From assembly GCF_007993865.1 (NCBI RefSeq), contig NZ_VIUH01000011.1:87093-151092 (forward strand): a stretch of 64,000 nucleotides of DNA, written 5' to 3'. A program made the translations under genes and the position numbers. Below the pieces are notes generated by a model. That model saw only the letters and a list, made by a program, of their open reading frames with translations. It ran no database searches and had not been told where the DNA came from. The DNA is from Pseudomonas sp. SJZ079 (GTDB lineage: Bacteria > Pseudomonadota > Gammaproteobacteria > Pseudomonadales > Pseudomonadaceae). Shown one piece after another: positions 9,496 to 17,843 of this stretch (positions within the stretch are counted from its first letter, which is position 1; every line of letters starts with the position of its first letter).

Positions 9496-11376
9496 TTGAG
9501 CGGCACGATCGCAGCCTATGGGTTCTGGGACAGCTCCTGGTCGAGCGACCGGGCGGCTGCGGCCGGTCGCGATTTCGCCGAGCTGCGCGCCGGCCTGGGT
9601 GGAGTGGTATGGCTGCAATATGACCCGGCCGACGCCCGCTCGACGCTGTGGCACTGCACACCGCAGCAGCGTGAGTGCCTGACGCCAGACAATATGTCGG
9701 TGCGTAGTCGGGTGTATGAATACGGTGGCGGCGCGTTCTGTTTGACCGATGAGGGTCTGGCGTTCGTCAACGAGGTCGACCAGCAGATCTATTGGCAGCG
9801 CCTTGGGGCCGCCCCGGCGCCGCTGACCCGGCAAGACAACTGCCGCTTCGGTGATCTGCAATTCGATCCGGTGGCCCAGGCGATAGTCGCCGTCGAGGAA
9901 ATGCATGAGGCCGAGAGAGTCACGCATCGACTGGTCAGCATCGCCCTCGCCGATGGCACGCGACAGGTGCTGGCCGAGGGCTGCGATTTCTATGCCGCGC
10001 CGGTACTCAGCGCCGATGGTCAGCGTCTGGCCTGGATCGAATGGGATCGGCCACACCAGCCCTGGCTGGCCACGCGCCTGTGCAGCGCCCAGCGCGATGC
10101 CAAAGGAGCTTGGCGCGATGTTCGGGTGGTCGCCGGGCAAACGGCCGCAGAATCGCTGCAACAGCCCTGTTTCGATGCCCAGGGCCGCCTGCTGGTGCTC
10201 AGCGATCGCCACGGCTATTGGCAACCCTGGCGTGAAGCGGCCGAGGGCCAACTGACGCCGTTGTCCTGCGCGGTCGCCGACCACGCCAGTGCGCCCTGGC
10301 AGCTGGGCAATCGCAATTTCCTGGCGCTGGATGGCGGCAGCTTGCTGCTGAGCTGGTTCGAGGAGGGTTTCGCGCGGCTGGCCGAGTGTGAACCGGGTGG
10401 TGACAACGGGCAGTGCCTGGCTCAGGACTACAGCCGCTTTCGCCAACTGGCTGCCGATGCGACGAACTTCTACCTGATCGCCGCCTCGCCCGAGCGTGGC
10501 AGTGAGGTAGTGGCGATCGATCGCTGCAGCCGCCAGCTCCGGGTGCTGGCCGGTGCCGAGGTCGGCTTGCCGCTGGCCGAGGTCTCGCGCCCGCAGCCGT
10601 TGTCGTTTACCAGTGGCAGTGAGGAGCGCTGCCATGGGTTCTTCTATCCGCCGCATAACGGCGGCTTTCGTGGGCCGGCTGGGGAAAAGCCGCCGCTATT
10701 GGTGTTTCTGCATGGCGGGCCGACTTCGGCCTGTTATCCGGTGTTCGACCCACGCATCCAGTTCTGGACTCAGCGCGGCTTCGCCGTGGCCGACCTGAAC
10801 TATCGCGGCAGCACCGGCTATGGCCGTGCCTATCGGATGCGCCTGCATGAGCAATGGGGCGCGCTGGATGTCGAGGATGCTTGCGCGTTGGTCGAGCACC
10901 TGGCCGGCCGCGGCCTGATCGACCCGGCCAAGGCCTTTATTCGTGGCGCCAGCGCCGGCGGCTACACCGCCCTGTGCGCCCTGGCCTTCAGCCGGACATT
11001 CCGCGGCGGTGCCAGCCTCTACGGTGTCAGCGACCCGCTGGCCTTGCGCCAGGTGACGCACAAGTTCGAGGCCGATTACCTCGACTGGCTGATCGGCGAC
11101 CCCGAACAGGATGCGCAGCGCTATGCCGCGCGCACGCCGTTGCTGCATGCGGAGCGGATCGAGGCGCCCGTGATCTTCTTCCAGGGCGGGAGGGATGCCG
11201 TGGTGCTGCCGGCGCAGACCGAATCCATGGTCGGCGCCCTGCGCGCGCGCGGCATGGCGGTGGACTACCACCTGTATCCCGAGGAGGGTCACGGCTTTCG
11301 CCAGGCACGCAACCAGGCCCATGCCCTGGAGCAGGAGTGGCATTTCTACCAGCGGCTGCTGACGACGCCCGCCTGA
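9496..11376 (+). CDS. pqqH: Prolyl-oligopeptidase-family peptidase of the PQQ cluster (PqqH type)
   Basis: 626 residues: an N-terminal beta-propeller region, then an alpha/beta-hydrolase domain with HGGPTSACYPVF (oxyanion region), nucleophile motif GASAGGY, Asp in GGRDAVV and His in EEGHGF, i.e. a complete S9 catalytic triad. In P. aeruginosa a homologue (PA1990, pqqH) directly follows pqqE, as here. Its role in PQQ formation or release is not settled. The start used is TTG at 9496, 19 bases after pqqE, with GGAG 11 bases before it, so the start is slightly uncertain. Confidence 0.85.
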   Translation: MSGTIAAYGFWDSSWSSDRAAAAGRDFAELRAGLGGVVWLQYDPADARSTLWHCTPQQRECLTPDNMSVRSRVYEYGGGAFCLTDEGLAFVNEVDQQIYWQRLGAAPAPLTRQDNCRFGDLQFDPVAQAIVAVEEMHEAERVTHRLVSIALADGTRQVLAEGCDFYAAPVLSADGQRLAWIEWDRPHQPWLATRLCSAQRDAKGAWRDVRVVAGQTAAESLQQPCFDAQGRLLVLSDRHGYWQPWREAAEGQLTPLSCAVADHASAPWQLGNRNFLALDGGSLLLSWFEEGFARLAECEPGGDNGQCLAQDYSRFRQLAADATNFYLIAASPERGSEVVAIDRCSRQLRVLAGAEVGLPLAEVSRPQPLSFTSGSEERCHGFFYPPHNGGFRGPAGEKPPLLVFLHGGPTSACYPVFDPRIQFWTQRGFAVADLNYRGSTGYGRAYRMRLHEQWGALDVEDACALVEHLAGRGLIDPAKAFIRGASAGGYTALCALAFSRTFRGGASLYGVSDPLALRQVTHKFEADYLDWLIGDPEQDAQRYAARTPLLHAERIEAPVIFFQGGRDAVVLPAQTESMVGALRARGMAVDYHLYPEEGHGFRQARNQAHALEQEWHFYQRLLTTPA

Positions 11377-11393
11377 AGACCCGGGCGTCACTT

Positions 11394-11462
11394 GTGGGAG
11401 CGGCCTTGGCCGCGATGCTTTTGTAGTGGTTTGGAGACTTCGCGGTCAAGACCGCTCCCACA
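11394..11462. repeat. REP/BIME-like inverted repeat
   Basis: Arms TGTGGGAGCGGCCTTGGCCG (from 11394) and CGGTCAAGACCGCTCCCACA (to 11462) are imperfect reverse complements around a 24-base centre. It is the same family as the repeat at 6015-6079 and lies just after the PqqH-type gene, a usual place for these repeats. Confidence 0.75.
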
Positions 11463-11570
11463 AAGAGTTCGATCGGCACCTCCCGTGCCACCCGACTCAG
11501 GTTGCATTGCATTGACAGGCCAATGCAGTAGGCTGGGCGTTAGTTAAAACAACAAGCAGCAGGCCGTAGT

Positions 11571-12734
11571 GTGAGCCCCGATATCAGTCTTCACCGCAAA
11601 TTCGTTTCGCCGGAAATCATCTTCGGCGCCGGTTGCCGCCACAGCGTCGGCAACTACGCCAGCAACTACGGCGCGCGCAAGGTCTTGCTGGTGTCCGACC
11701 CGGGTGTAGTGGCCGTTGGCTGGGTCGCCGATGTGCAGGCCAGTCTGCAGCGCCAGGGCATCGAATACTGCCTGTTTACCCAGGTGTCGCCCAATCCGCG
11801 CTCCGAAGAGGTGATGCTCGGCGCCGAGTTGTACCTCAGTCAAGGCTGCAACGTGATAGTCGCGGTCGGCGGCGGCAGCCCGATGGACTGCGCCAAGGGT
11901 ATCGGCATCGTCGTGGCCCATGGTCGCAACATCATCGAATTCGAGGGCGTCGATACCCTGCGCGTGCCCAGTCCGCCGTTGATCCTGATTCCCACCACCG
12001 CCGGCACCTCGGCTGACGTGTCGCAGTTCGTGATCATCTCCAACCAGGACGAGCGGATGAAGTTTTCCATCGTCAGCAAGGGCGCGGTGCCCGACGTCTC
12101 GCTGATCGACCCGGAAACCACCCTGAGCATGGACCCGTTCCTCTCCGCCTGTACCGGCATCGATGCGCTGGTGCACGCGATCGAAGCATTCGTCTCCACC
12201 GGCTCCGGACCGCTGACCGACTCCCATGCCCTGGAGGCCATGCGCCTGATCAATGGCAACCTGGTGGCGATGATCGCCAACCCGAACGATATCGCCCTGC
12301 GCGAGAAGATCATGCTCGGCAGCATGCAGGCCGGTCTGGCGTTTTCCAATGCCATTCTCGGTGCGGTGCATGCCATGGCGCACAGTCTCGGTGGCTATCT
12401 CGACCTGCCCCACGGCCTGTGCAACGCGGTGCTGATCGAGCACGTGGTGGCGTTCAACTACAACGCCGCGCCGGAGCGCTTCAGGATGGTCGCCGAAACC
12501 CTGGGCATCGACAGCCGCGGGCTGAATCACCAGCAGGTGCGCCTGCGCCTGATCGAGCACCTGATCCGGTTCAAGCACGCGGTTGGCTTTCAGGAAACCC
12601 TGGCCTTGCACGGGGTCAGCACGGCCGACATCCCCTTCCTGTCGCAGCATGCGATGCAGGACCCGTGCATCCTCACCAACCCGCGCGAGTCGAGCCAGCG
12701 GGATGTCGAGGTCGTCTATGCCGAGGCCCTCTGA
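11571..12734 (+). CDS. ercA: Iron-containing alcohol dehydrogenase (ErcA-like)
   Basis: 387 residues, group III alcohol dehydrogenase fold. The NAD-binding segment VAVGGGSPMDCAKGIG and the metal-site region around HAMAHSLGGYLDLPHG, with Asp and His ligands, are visible. In P. aeruginosa the homologue PA1991 (ErcA), located just after pqqH, acts in the regulatory cascade controlling the PQQ-dependent ethanol dehydrogenase exaA rather than in bulk ethanol oxidation. The position and the downstream sensor kinase here match that arrangement. Starts with GTG. The last 17 bases overlap ercS. Confidence 0.88.
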   Translation: MSPDISLHRKFVSPEIIFGAGCRHSVGNYASNYGARKVLLVSDPGVVAVGWVADVQASLQRQGIEYCLFTQVSPNPRSEEVMLGAELYLSQGCNVIVAVGGGSPMDCAKGIGIVVAHGRNIIEFEGVDTLRVPSPPLILIPTTAGTSADVSQFVIISNQDERMKFSIVSKGAVPDVSLIDPETTLSMDPFLSACTGIDALVHAIEAFVSTGSGPLTDSHALEAMRLINGNLVAMIANPNDIALREKIMLGSMQAGLAFSNAILGAVHAMAHSLGGYLDLPHGLCNAVLIEHVVAFNYNAAPERFRMVAETLGIDSRGLNHQQVRLRLIEHLIRFKHAVGFQETLALHGVSTADIPFLSQHAMQDPCILTNPRESSQRDVEVVYAEAL

Positions 12735-14457
12735 CCAGCAGCGTCAGGCGCTCACCGAACTGCTCGGGTTGGGCAGCCACTCGGTGCGCAAGAGTCACTA
12801 CCCGGAGCTGCTGGCGCGTTTGGAAGAGCTGGAGACCGAGCGCAACCGCTACAAGTGGCTGTTCGAACACGCGGTGCACGGCATCTTTCAGGCCAGCCTG
12901 CAGGAAGGCTTACGGGCCGCCAATCCTGCCTTGGCGCGGATGCTCGGCTACGATGACCCGCAGGATGTGCTCTGGTCACTGACCGACTTGGCCAGCTACA
13001 TGTTCGTCGGTGGCGCAGAGGAAATGACCCGTATTCGTCAGATGCTCAGTCGAGACTCCGGGCTGTTTGGCTATGAAACACAACTGCGGCGCAAGGACGG
13101 CAGCAGCATCGACGTGTTGATGAACCTGTTGCTGAAGCCGGATGAGGAGGGCTTGTTCGAGGGGTTCGTCGCCGATATCACCGAGCGCAAACAGGCACAA
13201 AAGCGCTTGCAACAGCTCAATGATGAGTTGGAGCAGCGAGTCAGTTCGCGCACTGCCGAGCTGCAGGAAGCCAACCGCAACCTGTTGCAGCAGATAGTCG
13301 AGCGCAAGCGTATCGAACAGGCCCTGCGTGAGGCGCGCGACGCCGCCGAAGCCGCCAACCACAGCAAGGACAAATACCTGGCTGCGGCCAGCCATGACTT
13401 GTTGCAACCGTTGAACGCCGCACGCCTGTTGATCTCCACTCTGCGCGAGCGCAGTCTGCCAGAGGCCGAGCGCACACTAGTCGAACGCAGCCATCAGGCA
13501 TTGGAGGGGGCCGAGGATCTGCTCACCGACTTGCTGGATATCTCCAAGCTCGATCAGGCGGCGATTCAGCCGGATATCGATGTGTATCGCCTGGAGGAAG
13601 TGCTGGCGCCCCTGGCCTCGGAGTTCCAGTCGGTGGCCGCCGCCGAGGGTCTGAGTCTGAGGGTGCGTACTCCAAGCTATGCCATCAGCACCGATTTCCG
13701 TTTGCTCACCCGTATTCTGCGCAACTTCCTCAGCAATGCCTGTCGCTATACCGAGCAGGGGCGCATCCTGCTCGGTGCGCGCAAGCGTGGTGAGTATCTC
13801 GAGCTGCAAGTATGGGACAGCGGCCGTGGCATTCCCGCCGACCAGTTAGGCAGCATCTTTCTGGAGTTTAACCAGCTCAACGTCGGCCGCGCTGCCGAGC
13901 GCAAAGGCGTCGGTCTTGGTTTGGCAATTGTCGATCGGATCGCGCGGATGCTCGGTTACCCGGTCACGGTGCGCTCGCATCCAGGCCGTGGCTCGGTGTT
14001 TGCTATCCGGGTGCCATTGGCGCAGCAGTCTATCCAGACGCCCCCTGCTGCACTAGTCATGCGCTCGCCGGTCGGTGATCCGCTGCCAGGGCGACGCGTG
14101 TTGGTGTTGGATAACGAGCTGAGCATTCTGCACAGCATGTCCGCTTTGCTCGAACAGTGGGGTTGCGACGTTGTCGTTGCGGTGGACCAGACAGCCGCAT
14201 TGCAGGTGCTTGGCGAACAGGTCCCGGATTTGATCTTGGCGGATTTTCACCTCGATCATGGGGTGATTGGCTGCGACGTGGTGGAGCACTTGCGCCGACA
14301 TTTCGCCTCGGCCATTCCTGCGGTGATAATTACCGCGGATCGCAGTGATCAGTGCCGACGCGATCTGCAGCGCATGGGTGTGCCGCTGTTGAACAAACCG
14401 CTCAAGCCGGGAAAGTTGCGCGCCGTGCTCAGCCAGTTGTTGCGCGATCCATTGTAG
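12718..14457 (+). CDS. ercS: Cytoplasmic hybrid sensor histidine kinase (ErcS-like)
   Basis: 579 residues from the ATG at 12718, which overlaps the ercA end. Order: an N-terminal coiled coil, PAS domain (about 45-160) ending GFVADITERKQAQ, a second coiled coil, HisKA box SHDLLQPLNAARLLIS, HATPase with NFLSNACRYT, DSGRGIPADQ and GVGLGLAIV, and a C-terminal receiver with phospho-Asp in ILADFHLD and Lys in LLNKPLKP. No membrane helices are present. The homologue PA1992 (ErcS) belongs to the regulatory network for PQQ-linked alcohol oxidation. The sensed signal is not evident. Confidence 0.87.
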   Translation: MPRPSDQQRQALTELLGLGSHSVRKSHYPELLARLEELETERNRYKWLFEHAVHGIFQASLQEGLRAANPALARMLGYDDPQDVLWSLTDLASYMFVGGAEEMTRIRQMLSRDSGLFGYETQLRRKDGSSIDVLMNLLLKPDEEGLFEGFVADITERKQAQKRLQQLNDELEQRVSSRTAELQEANRNLLQQIVERKRIEQALREARDAAEAANHSKDKYLAAASHDLLQPLNAARLLISTLRERSLPEAERTLVERSHQALEGAEDLLTDLLDISKLDQAAIQPDIDVYRLEEVLAPLASEFQSVAAAEGLSLRVRTPSYAISTDFRLLTRILRNFLSNACRYTEQGRILLGARKRGEYLELQVWDSGRGIPADQLGSIFLEFNQLNVGRAAERKGVGLGLAIVDRIARMLGYPVTVRSHPGRGSVFAIRVPLAQQSIQTPPAALVMRSPVGDPLPGRRVLVLDNELSILHSMSALLEQWGCDVVVAVDQTAALQVLGEQVPDLILADFHLDHGVIGCDVVEHLRRHFASAIPAVIITADRSDQCRRDLQRMGVPLLNKPLKPGKLRAVLSQLLRDPL

Positions 14458-14642
14458 TTACCGCCATAAGATCGTTCGCAGTCGTTACTTCTGCGAGTTG
14501 CTCTGATCATAATGAGTGCCGGGAAATGTACGGCGGGCTGCCAGCAACTTTTTAGTGGCTGCCTGGTCGATTGACTATGCTGTTTGGAACCCCCTTGCTC
14601 CTTACGGGTCAAGGGTTATGGTCGACTAAGGAGATAAGCACA

Positions 14643-15044
14643 ATGTACAAGCATTCGATCTTTCGGCGTTTGGCTGTCGCGTTAGCAGCGTTGCATATCC
14701 TTATGGTTGTGCAGGTCCCGATGGCCAATGCCGCGATGATAGGCACGTCCGAAGTTTTGCAGCAGCAACAGCAACAGGTGGACCGTCAACAGCTGATGAG
14801 CATGCTCGATGATCAAGGCGTGCAAGAGAAGCTGCAGAGCATGGGGGTCGAGCGTTCGCAGGTCGAACAGCGGATCAATAGCTTGACTGGTGCCGAGCTG
14901 GCGCAATTCAATCAGCAGTTGCAGGATGCGCCGGCGGGCAGTGGTGTGGTCGGTATCATCGTGCTGTTCTTGGTGATTTTCATCATTACCGACCTGCTCT
15001 GCGCTACTAATATCTTTAGCTTCGTCAAATGCATAAATCGTTGA
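14643..15044 (+). CDS. PA2779-family small membrane protein
   Basis: 133 residues from the ATG at 14643, chosen because AAGGAGAT lies just upstream and a signal-type helix follows (RRLAVALAALHILMVVQVPMANA). A Gln-rich stretch follows, then a helical region with a DUF-type repeat-like segment, and a C-terminal membrane helix (GVVGIIVLFLVIFIITDLL). It matches the conserved, uncharacterised PA2779 family. It overlaps the next gene by 16 bases, the same pairing as PA2779-PA2778. Confidence 0.8.
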   Translation: MYKHSIFRRLAVALAALHILMVVQVPMANAAMIGTSEVLQQQQQQVDRQQLMSMLDDQGVQEKLQSMGVERSQVEQRINSLTGAELAQFNQQLQDAPAGSGVVGIIVLFLVIFIITDLLCATNIFSFVKCINR

Positions 15045-16000
15045 GCATTGCGCGGTTTCTTCCCGCTGTACTCGTTCTACTGCTAGGCGCGTGTGCGAGG
15101 TCTCCGGTGTTGCCGCCGGAGACCTCGCGGCTGCCCGAGCGTGTTGAGCTCACTAGCGTGCCGTTTTTTCCACAGACGGCTTATCAGTGTGGGCCGGCGG
15201 CGCTGGCGACCATGCTCAATCAACGTGGGGTCGTGACCAGTCCCGGCTTACTCAAGGATCGGGTATTCATTCCTGAGCGTGAAGGCAGTCTGCAGGTCGA
15301 GATGGTCGCCACTGCCCGGGCGCACGACATGCTGGTGTATCCCGTGCCGCCACGTTTGGACGCTCTTTTGGCGGAGGTGGCAGCGGGTAATCCGGTATTG
15401 GTGTTGCAGAATCTGGCCTTCGATTGGTATCCCCGTTGGCATTTCGCGGTGGTGGTCGGTTATGACCAGCGCGAGCGCACCTTGATTCTGCGCTCGGGTA
15501 CGACGCGACGCTGGCAAAGCGATTTCACTAGCTTCGACAGCACTTGGGCGCGTGGTGGGCGCTGGGCGGTATTGACCTTACCTGCGGACAAATTACCGGC
15601 CCAACCTGAGTTGCGACCCTGGCTCAAGGCTGCCAGCGATCTTGAGGAAACCGGGCATATCGAGGCGGCGCAACGTGCCTTCCGTGCGGCTACCCAGCAT
15701 TGGCCTGAGGAGTCCCTGGGGTGGTTTGCTTTGGCCAACAGTCATTATTCCCGTGGTGATACGCGCGAGGCTGAGGTAGCGCTGCGCAAGAGTCTGGCAC
15801 AGGAACCCGATTTCGCTGTGGGTTGGTTCAACCTCTCGCAGATATTGGGTGAACGCGGTTGCCAGCAGAGCGCCAAGCAGGCACTCGCTTGCGCTCAGCG
15901 CTTGGCCCCTGACGACAAACGTTTTGCCGTGGGGGCAGGTCAAACCCTGGTTGCTTCCGGGCAGTGCGCGTTACCTCCGGTGTGCCCCCTGGCTAACTGA
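15029..16000 (+). CDS. PA2778-family C39-like cysteine peptidase with TPRs, lipoprotein
   Basis: 323 residues. A lipoprotein signal ends LLLGAC-A. The papain-like C39 region holds Cys in QTAYQCGPAALATML and His in WYPRWHFAVVVGYD. Two or three TPR units follow from about residue 195 (AQRAFRAATQHWPEE, WFALANSHYSRGDTREAE). It is likely an envelope peptidase or bacteriocin-processing-like enzyme of unknown substrate. It is coupled to the PA2779-family protein, a plausible membrane partner. Confidence 0.82.
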   Translation: MHKSLSIARFLPAVLVLLLGACARSPVLPPETSRLPERVELTSVPFFPQTAYQCGPAALATMLNQRGVVTSPGLLKDRVFIPEREGSLQVEMVATARAHDMLVYPVPPRLDALLAEVAAGNPVLVLQNLAFDWYPRWHFAVVVGYDQRERTLILRSGTTRRWQSDFTSFDSTWARGGRWAVLTLPADKLPAQPELRPWLKAASDLEETGHIEAAQRAFRAATQHWPEESLGWFALANSHYSRGDTREAEVALRKSLAQEPDFAVGWFNLSQILGERGCQQSAKQALACAQRLAPDDKRFAVGAGQTLVASGQCALPPVCPLAN

Positions 16001-16015
16001 TAAAAGCTGCATAGC

Positions 16016-16045
16016 AAAACGGCGCCTGAATGGGCGCCGTTTTGC
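16016..16045. terminator. Bidirectional intrinsic terminator
   Basis: Arms AAAACGGCGCC and GGCGCCGTTTT with a short loop, flanked by A and T tracts on the two sides. It sits between two convergent genes ending at 16000 and 16059 and can serve both. Confidence 0.9.
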
Positions 16046-16058
16046 TTTTGGCCAATGG

Positions 16059-17342
16059 TTAGAAGCCGAGCTTGTCACGCAAGCTGTAGTACCAGGCCCC
16101 CATCGCGGTGAAGGGCACCCGGAACAATTGACCGCCGGGGAAGGGGTAATGCGGTAGCCCGGCGAAAGCGTCAAAACGCTCGGCCTGGCCGCGCAGCGCT
16201 TCGGCCAGCACCTTGCCGGCTAGGTGGGTGTAGGTTACGCCGTGACCGCTGCAGCCTTGCGAATAGTAGATATTGTCGCCGAGCCGGCCAACCTGAGGCA
16301 GGCGTGACAGCGTCAGCAAGAAGTTGCCGGTCCAGGCGTAATCGATCTTTACATCCTTCAGTTGTGGGAAGGTCTTGAGCAGGTTCGGCCGGATTATCGC
16401 CTCAATATCGGCCGGGTCGCGTGCGCCATAAACCACGCCGCCGCCGAAGATCAGGCGCTTGTCGCCGCTGAGGCGGTAGTAGTCGAGCAGGTAGTTGCAG
16501 TCCTCGACGCAATAGTCCTGAGGCAGGAGGCTTTTCGCGAGTTCATCGGAGAGTGGCTCAGTGGTGATCACCTGGGTGCCGCACGGCATCGATTTAGCCG
16601 CTAGCTCGGGGATCAGGTTGCCCAGGTAGGCGTTGCCGGCGACCACCACGAACTTGGCTTTGATCCGCCCTTGCGGGGTATGTACCACTGGGTTGGCGCC
16701 ACGCTCGATACGAATGGCCGGGGACTGCTCATAAATCACACCGCCGAGGGATTCAACCGCCGCCGCCTCACCCAGTGCCAGGTTGAGCGGGTGCACATGC
16801 CCGCCACTCATGTCGAGCATGCCGCCTATATAGTTGTCGCTCGCGACGACTTCTCGGATGCGCTTGGCATCCATCAGTTCCAGCTGGGTATGGCCATAGC
16901 GTTCCCAGAGTTTTTTCTGCGATTCCAGGTGGCCCATTTGTTTGTCGGTGATTGCCGCAAACACACCACCGTCTTTCAGGTCGCACTGGATGTTGTACTT
17001 GGCGATGCGCTCACGAATGATCCGGCCGCCTTCGAATGCCATTTGCCCAAGCAACTGAGCCTGCTTGGGCTCGACGGTGCGTTCAATGACATCGATGTCG
17101 CGGCTATAACTGTTGACGATCTGTCCACCGTTGCGGCCTGAGGCGCCAAAGCCGACTTTTGCGGCTTCCAGCACGCTGACCTTGAAGCCGCTTTCCAGCA
17201 GAAATAGCGCAGTGGATAGGCCGGTATAGCCAGCGCCGATAATACAGACGTCCGTTTCGACCTCGCCGTTTAGCTCTGGGCGGAGTGGAACTGGATTGGC
17301 TGAAGCGGCGTAATAGGATTGTGGATAGGCCGTGTGCGTCAT
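16059..17342 (-). CDS. FAD-dependent amine oxidoreductase (PuuB/PauB-like)
   Basis: 427 residues. An N-terminal Rossmann FAD motif ETDVCIIGAGYTGLSTALFL is followed by GFGASGRNGGQ, typical of the DAO family members that oxidise gamma-glutamylputrescine (PuuB/PauB). The C-terminal flavin segment is YYSQGCSGHGVTYTHLAGK. It likely oxidises a glutamylated polyamine or related amine in the cytoplasm. It is a single gene on the minus strand and I see no ligase partner nearby. Family is sure, substrate is inference. Confidence 0.82.
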   Translation of the reverse strand: MTHTAYPQSYYAASANPVPLRPELNGEVETDVCIIGAGYTGLSTALFLLESGFKVSVLEAAKVGFGASGRNGGQIVNSYSRDIDVIERTVEPKQAQLLGQMAFEGGRIIRERIAKYNIQCDLKDGGVFAAITDKQMGHLESQKKLWERYGHTQLELMDAKRIREVVASDNYIGGMLDMSGGHVHPLNLALGEAAAVESLGGVIYEQSPAIRIERGANPVVHTPQGRIKAKFVVVAGNAYLGNLIPELAAKSMPCGTQVITTEPLSDELAKSLLPQDYCVEDCNYLLDYYRLSGDKRLIFGGGVVYGARDPADIEAIIRPNLLKTFPQLKDVKIDYAWTGNFLLTLSRLPQVGRLGDNIYYSQGCSGHGVTYTHLAGKVLAEALRGQAERFDAFAGLPHYPFPGGQLFRVPFTAMGAWYYSLRDKLGF

Positions 17343-17484
17343 TTTTTAATACCTGTTCTTTATTTTTTACGAATGGCGCGATGCTACCTGAGTTAAAAAT
17401 CCTCGGCTAGTGCCCTGTGCAAAATCCTAAACGTTCGGTTAGCAGTAAAAAATTCGCTTATTCAGTCAGTTAGCGAAAAAAGTG

Positions 17485-17512
17485 TTGACTCTTTTTAGCG
17501 CCTCCGTAGAAT
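17485..17512 (+). promoter_or_regulatory. Sigma-70 promoter of tRNA-Val
   Basis: -35 TTGACT, 16-base spacer, -10 TAGAAT, followed by a GCGC discriminator typical of stringently controlled stable-RNA genes. The tRNA starts 13 bases after the -10. Confidence 0.8.
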
Positions 17513-17525
17513 GCGCACCCATCGT

Positions 17526-17602
17526 AGGCACGTAGCTCAGTTGGTTAGAGCACCACCTTGACATGGTGGGGGTCGTTGGTTCGAATCCAATCGTGCCTAC
17601 CA
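17526..17602 (+). tRNA. tRNA-Val (GAC)
   Basis: A 77-base cloverleaf: acceptor AGGCACG/CGTGCCT, D-arm GCTC/GAGC, anticodon stem CCACC/GGTGG with loop TTGACAT (anticodon GAC), T-arm with TTCGAAT, discriminator A and an encoded CCA. Confidence 0.96.
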
Positions 17603-17612
17603 AATTTGGTAG

Positions 17613-17640
17613 AAAGGGTCGCTTAAGCGACCCTTTTTTA
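17613..17640 (+). terminator. Intrinsic terminator after tRNA-Val
   Basis: Perfect 12-base arms AAAGGGTCGCTT and AAGCGACCCTTT followed by more Ts, starting 10 bases after the tRNA. Confidence 0.95.
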
Positions 17641-17843
17641 TTGGGCGACTTGTCAGGGCTGCACCTTTCTGGAAGCATCCTGCAATCGCTTTTCGTGCGT
17701 TTAAACCTCCAGTGACTCTGGTTCGGTTCAGGTTGGCTCTTGAGCTCCTGCCACTGTAAGGCAGGCACACCGCCGAATCACTTACTGGCTCATCCCAACC
17801 CACGTGGCCTTTGGTAGAGGTCACCACTAGGAGAGGAGGCGCC

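Noticed and set aside
9454..10656. 400-codon minus-strand frame opposite the PqqH-type gene
   Set aside because: Codon-bias shadow of the peptidase gene.
17466..17768. Minus-strand frame covering tRNA-Val
   Set aside because: It overlaps the tRNA, its promoter and terminator; such frames are common false calls.
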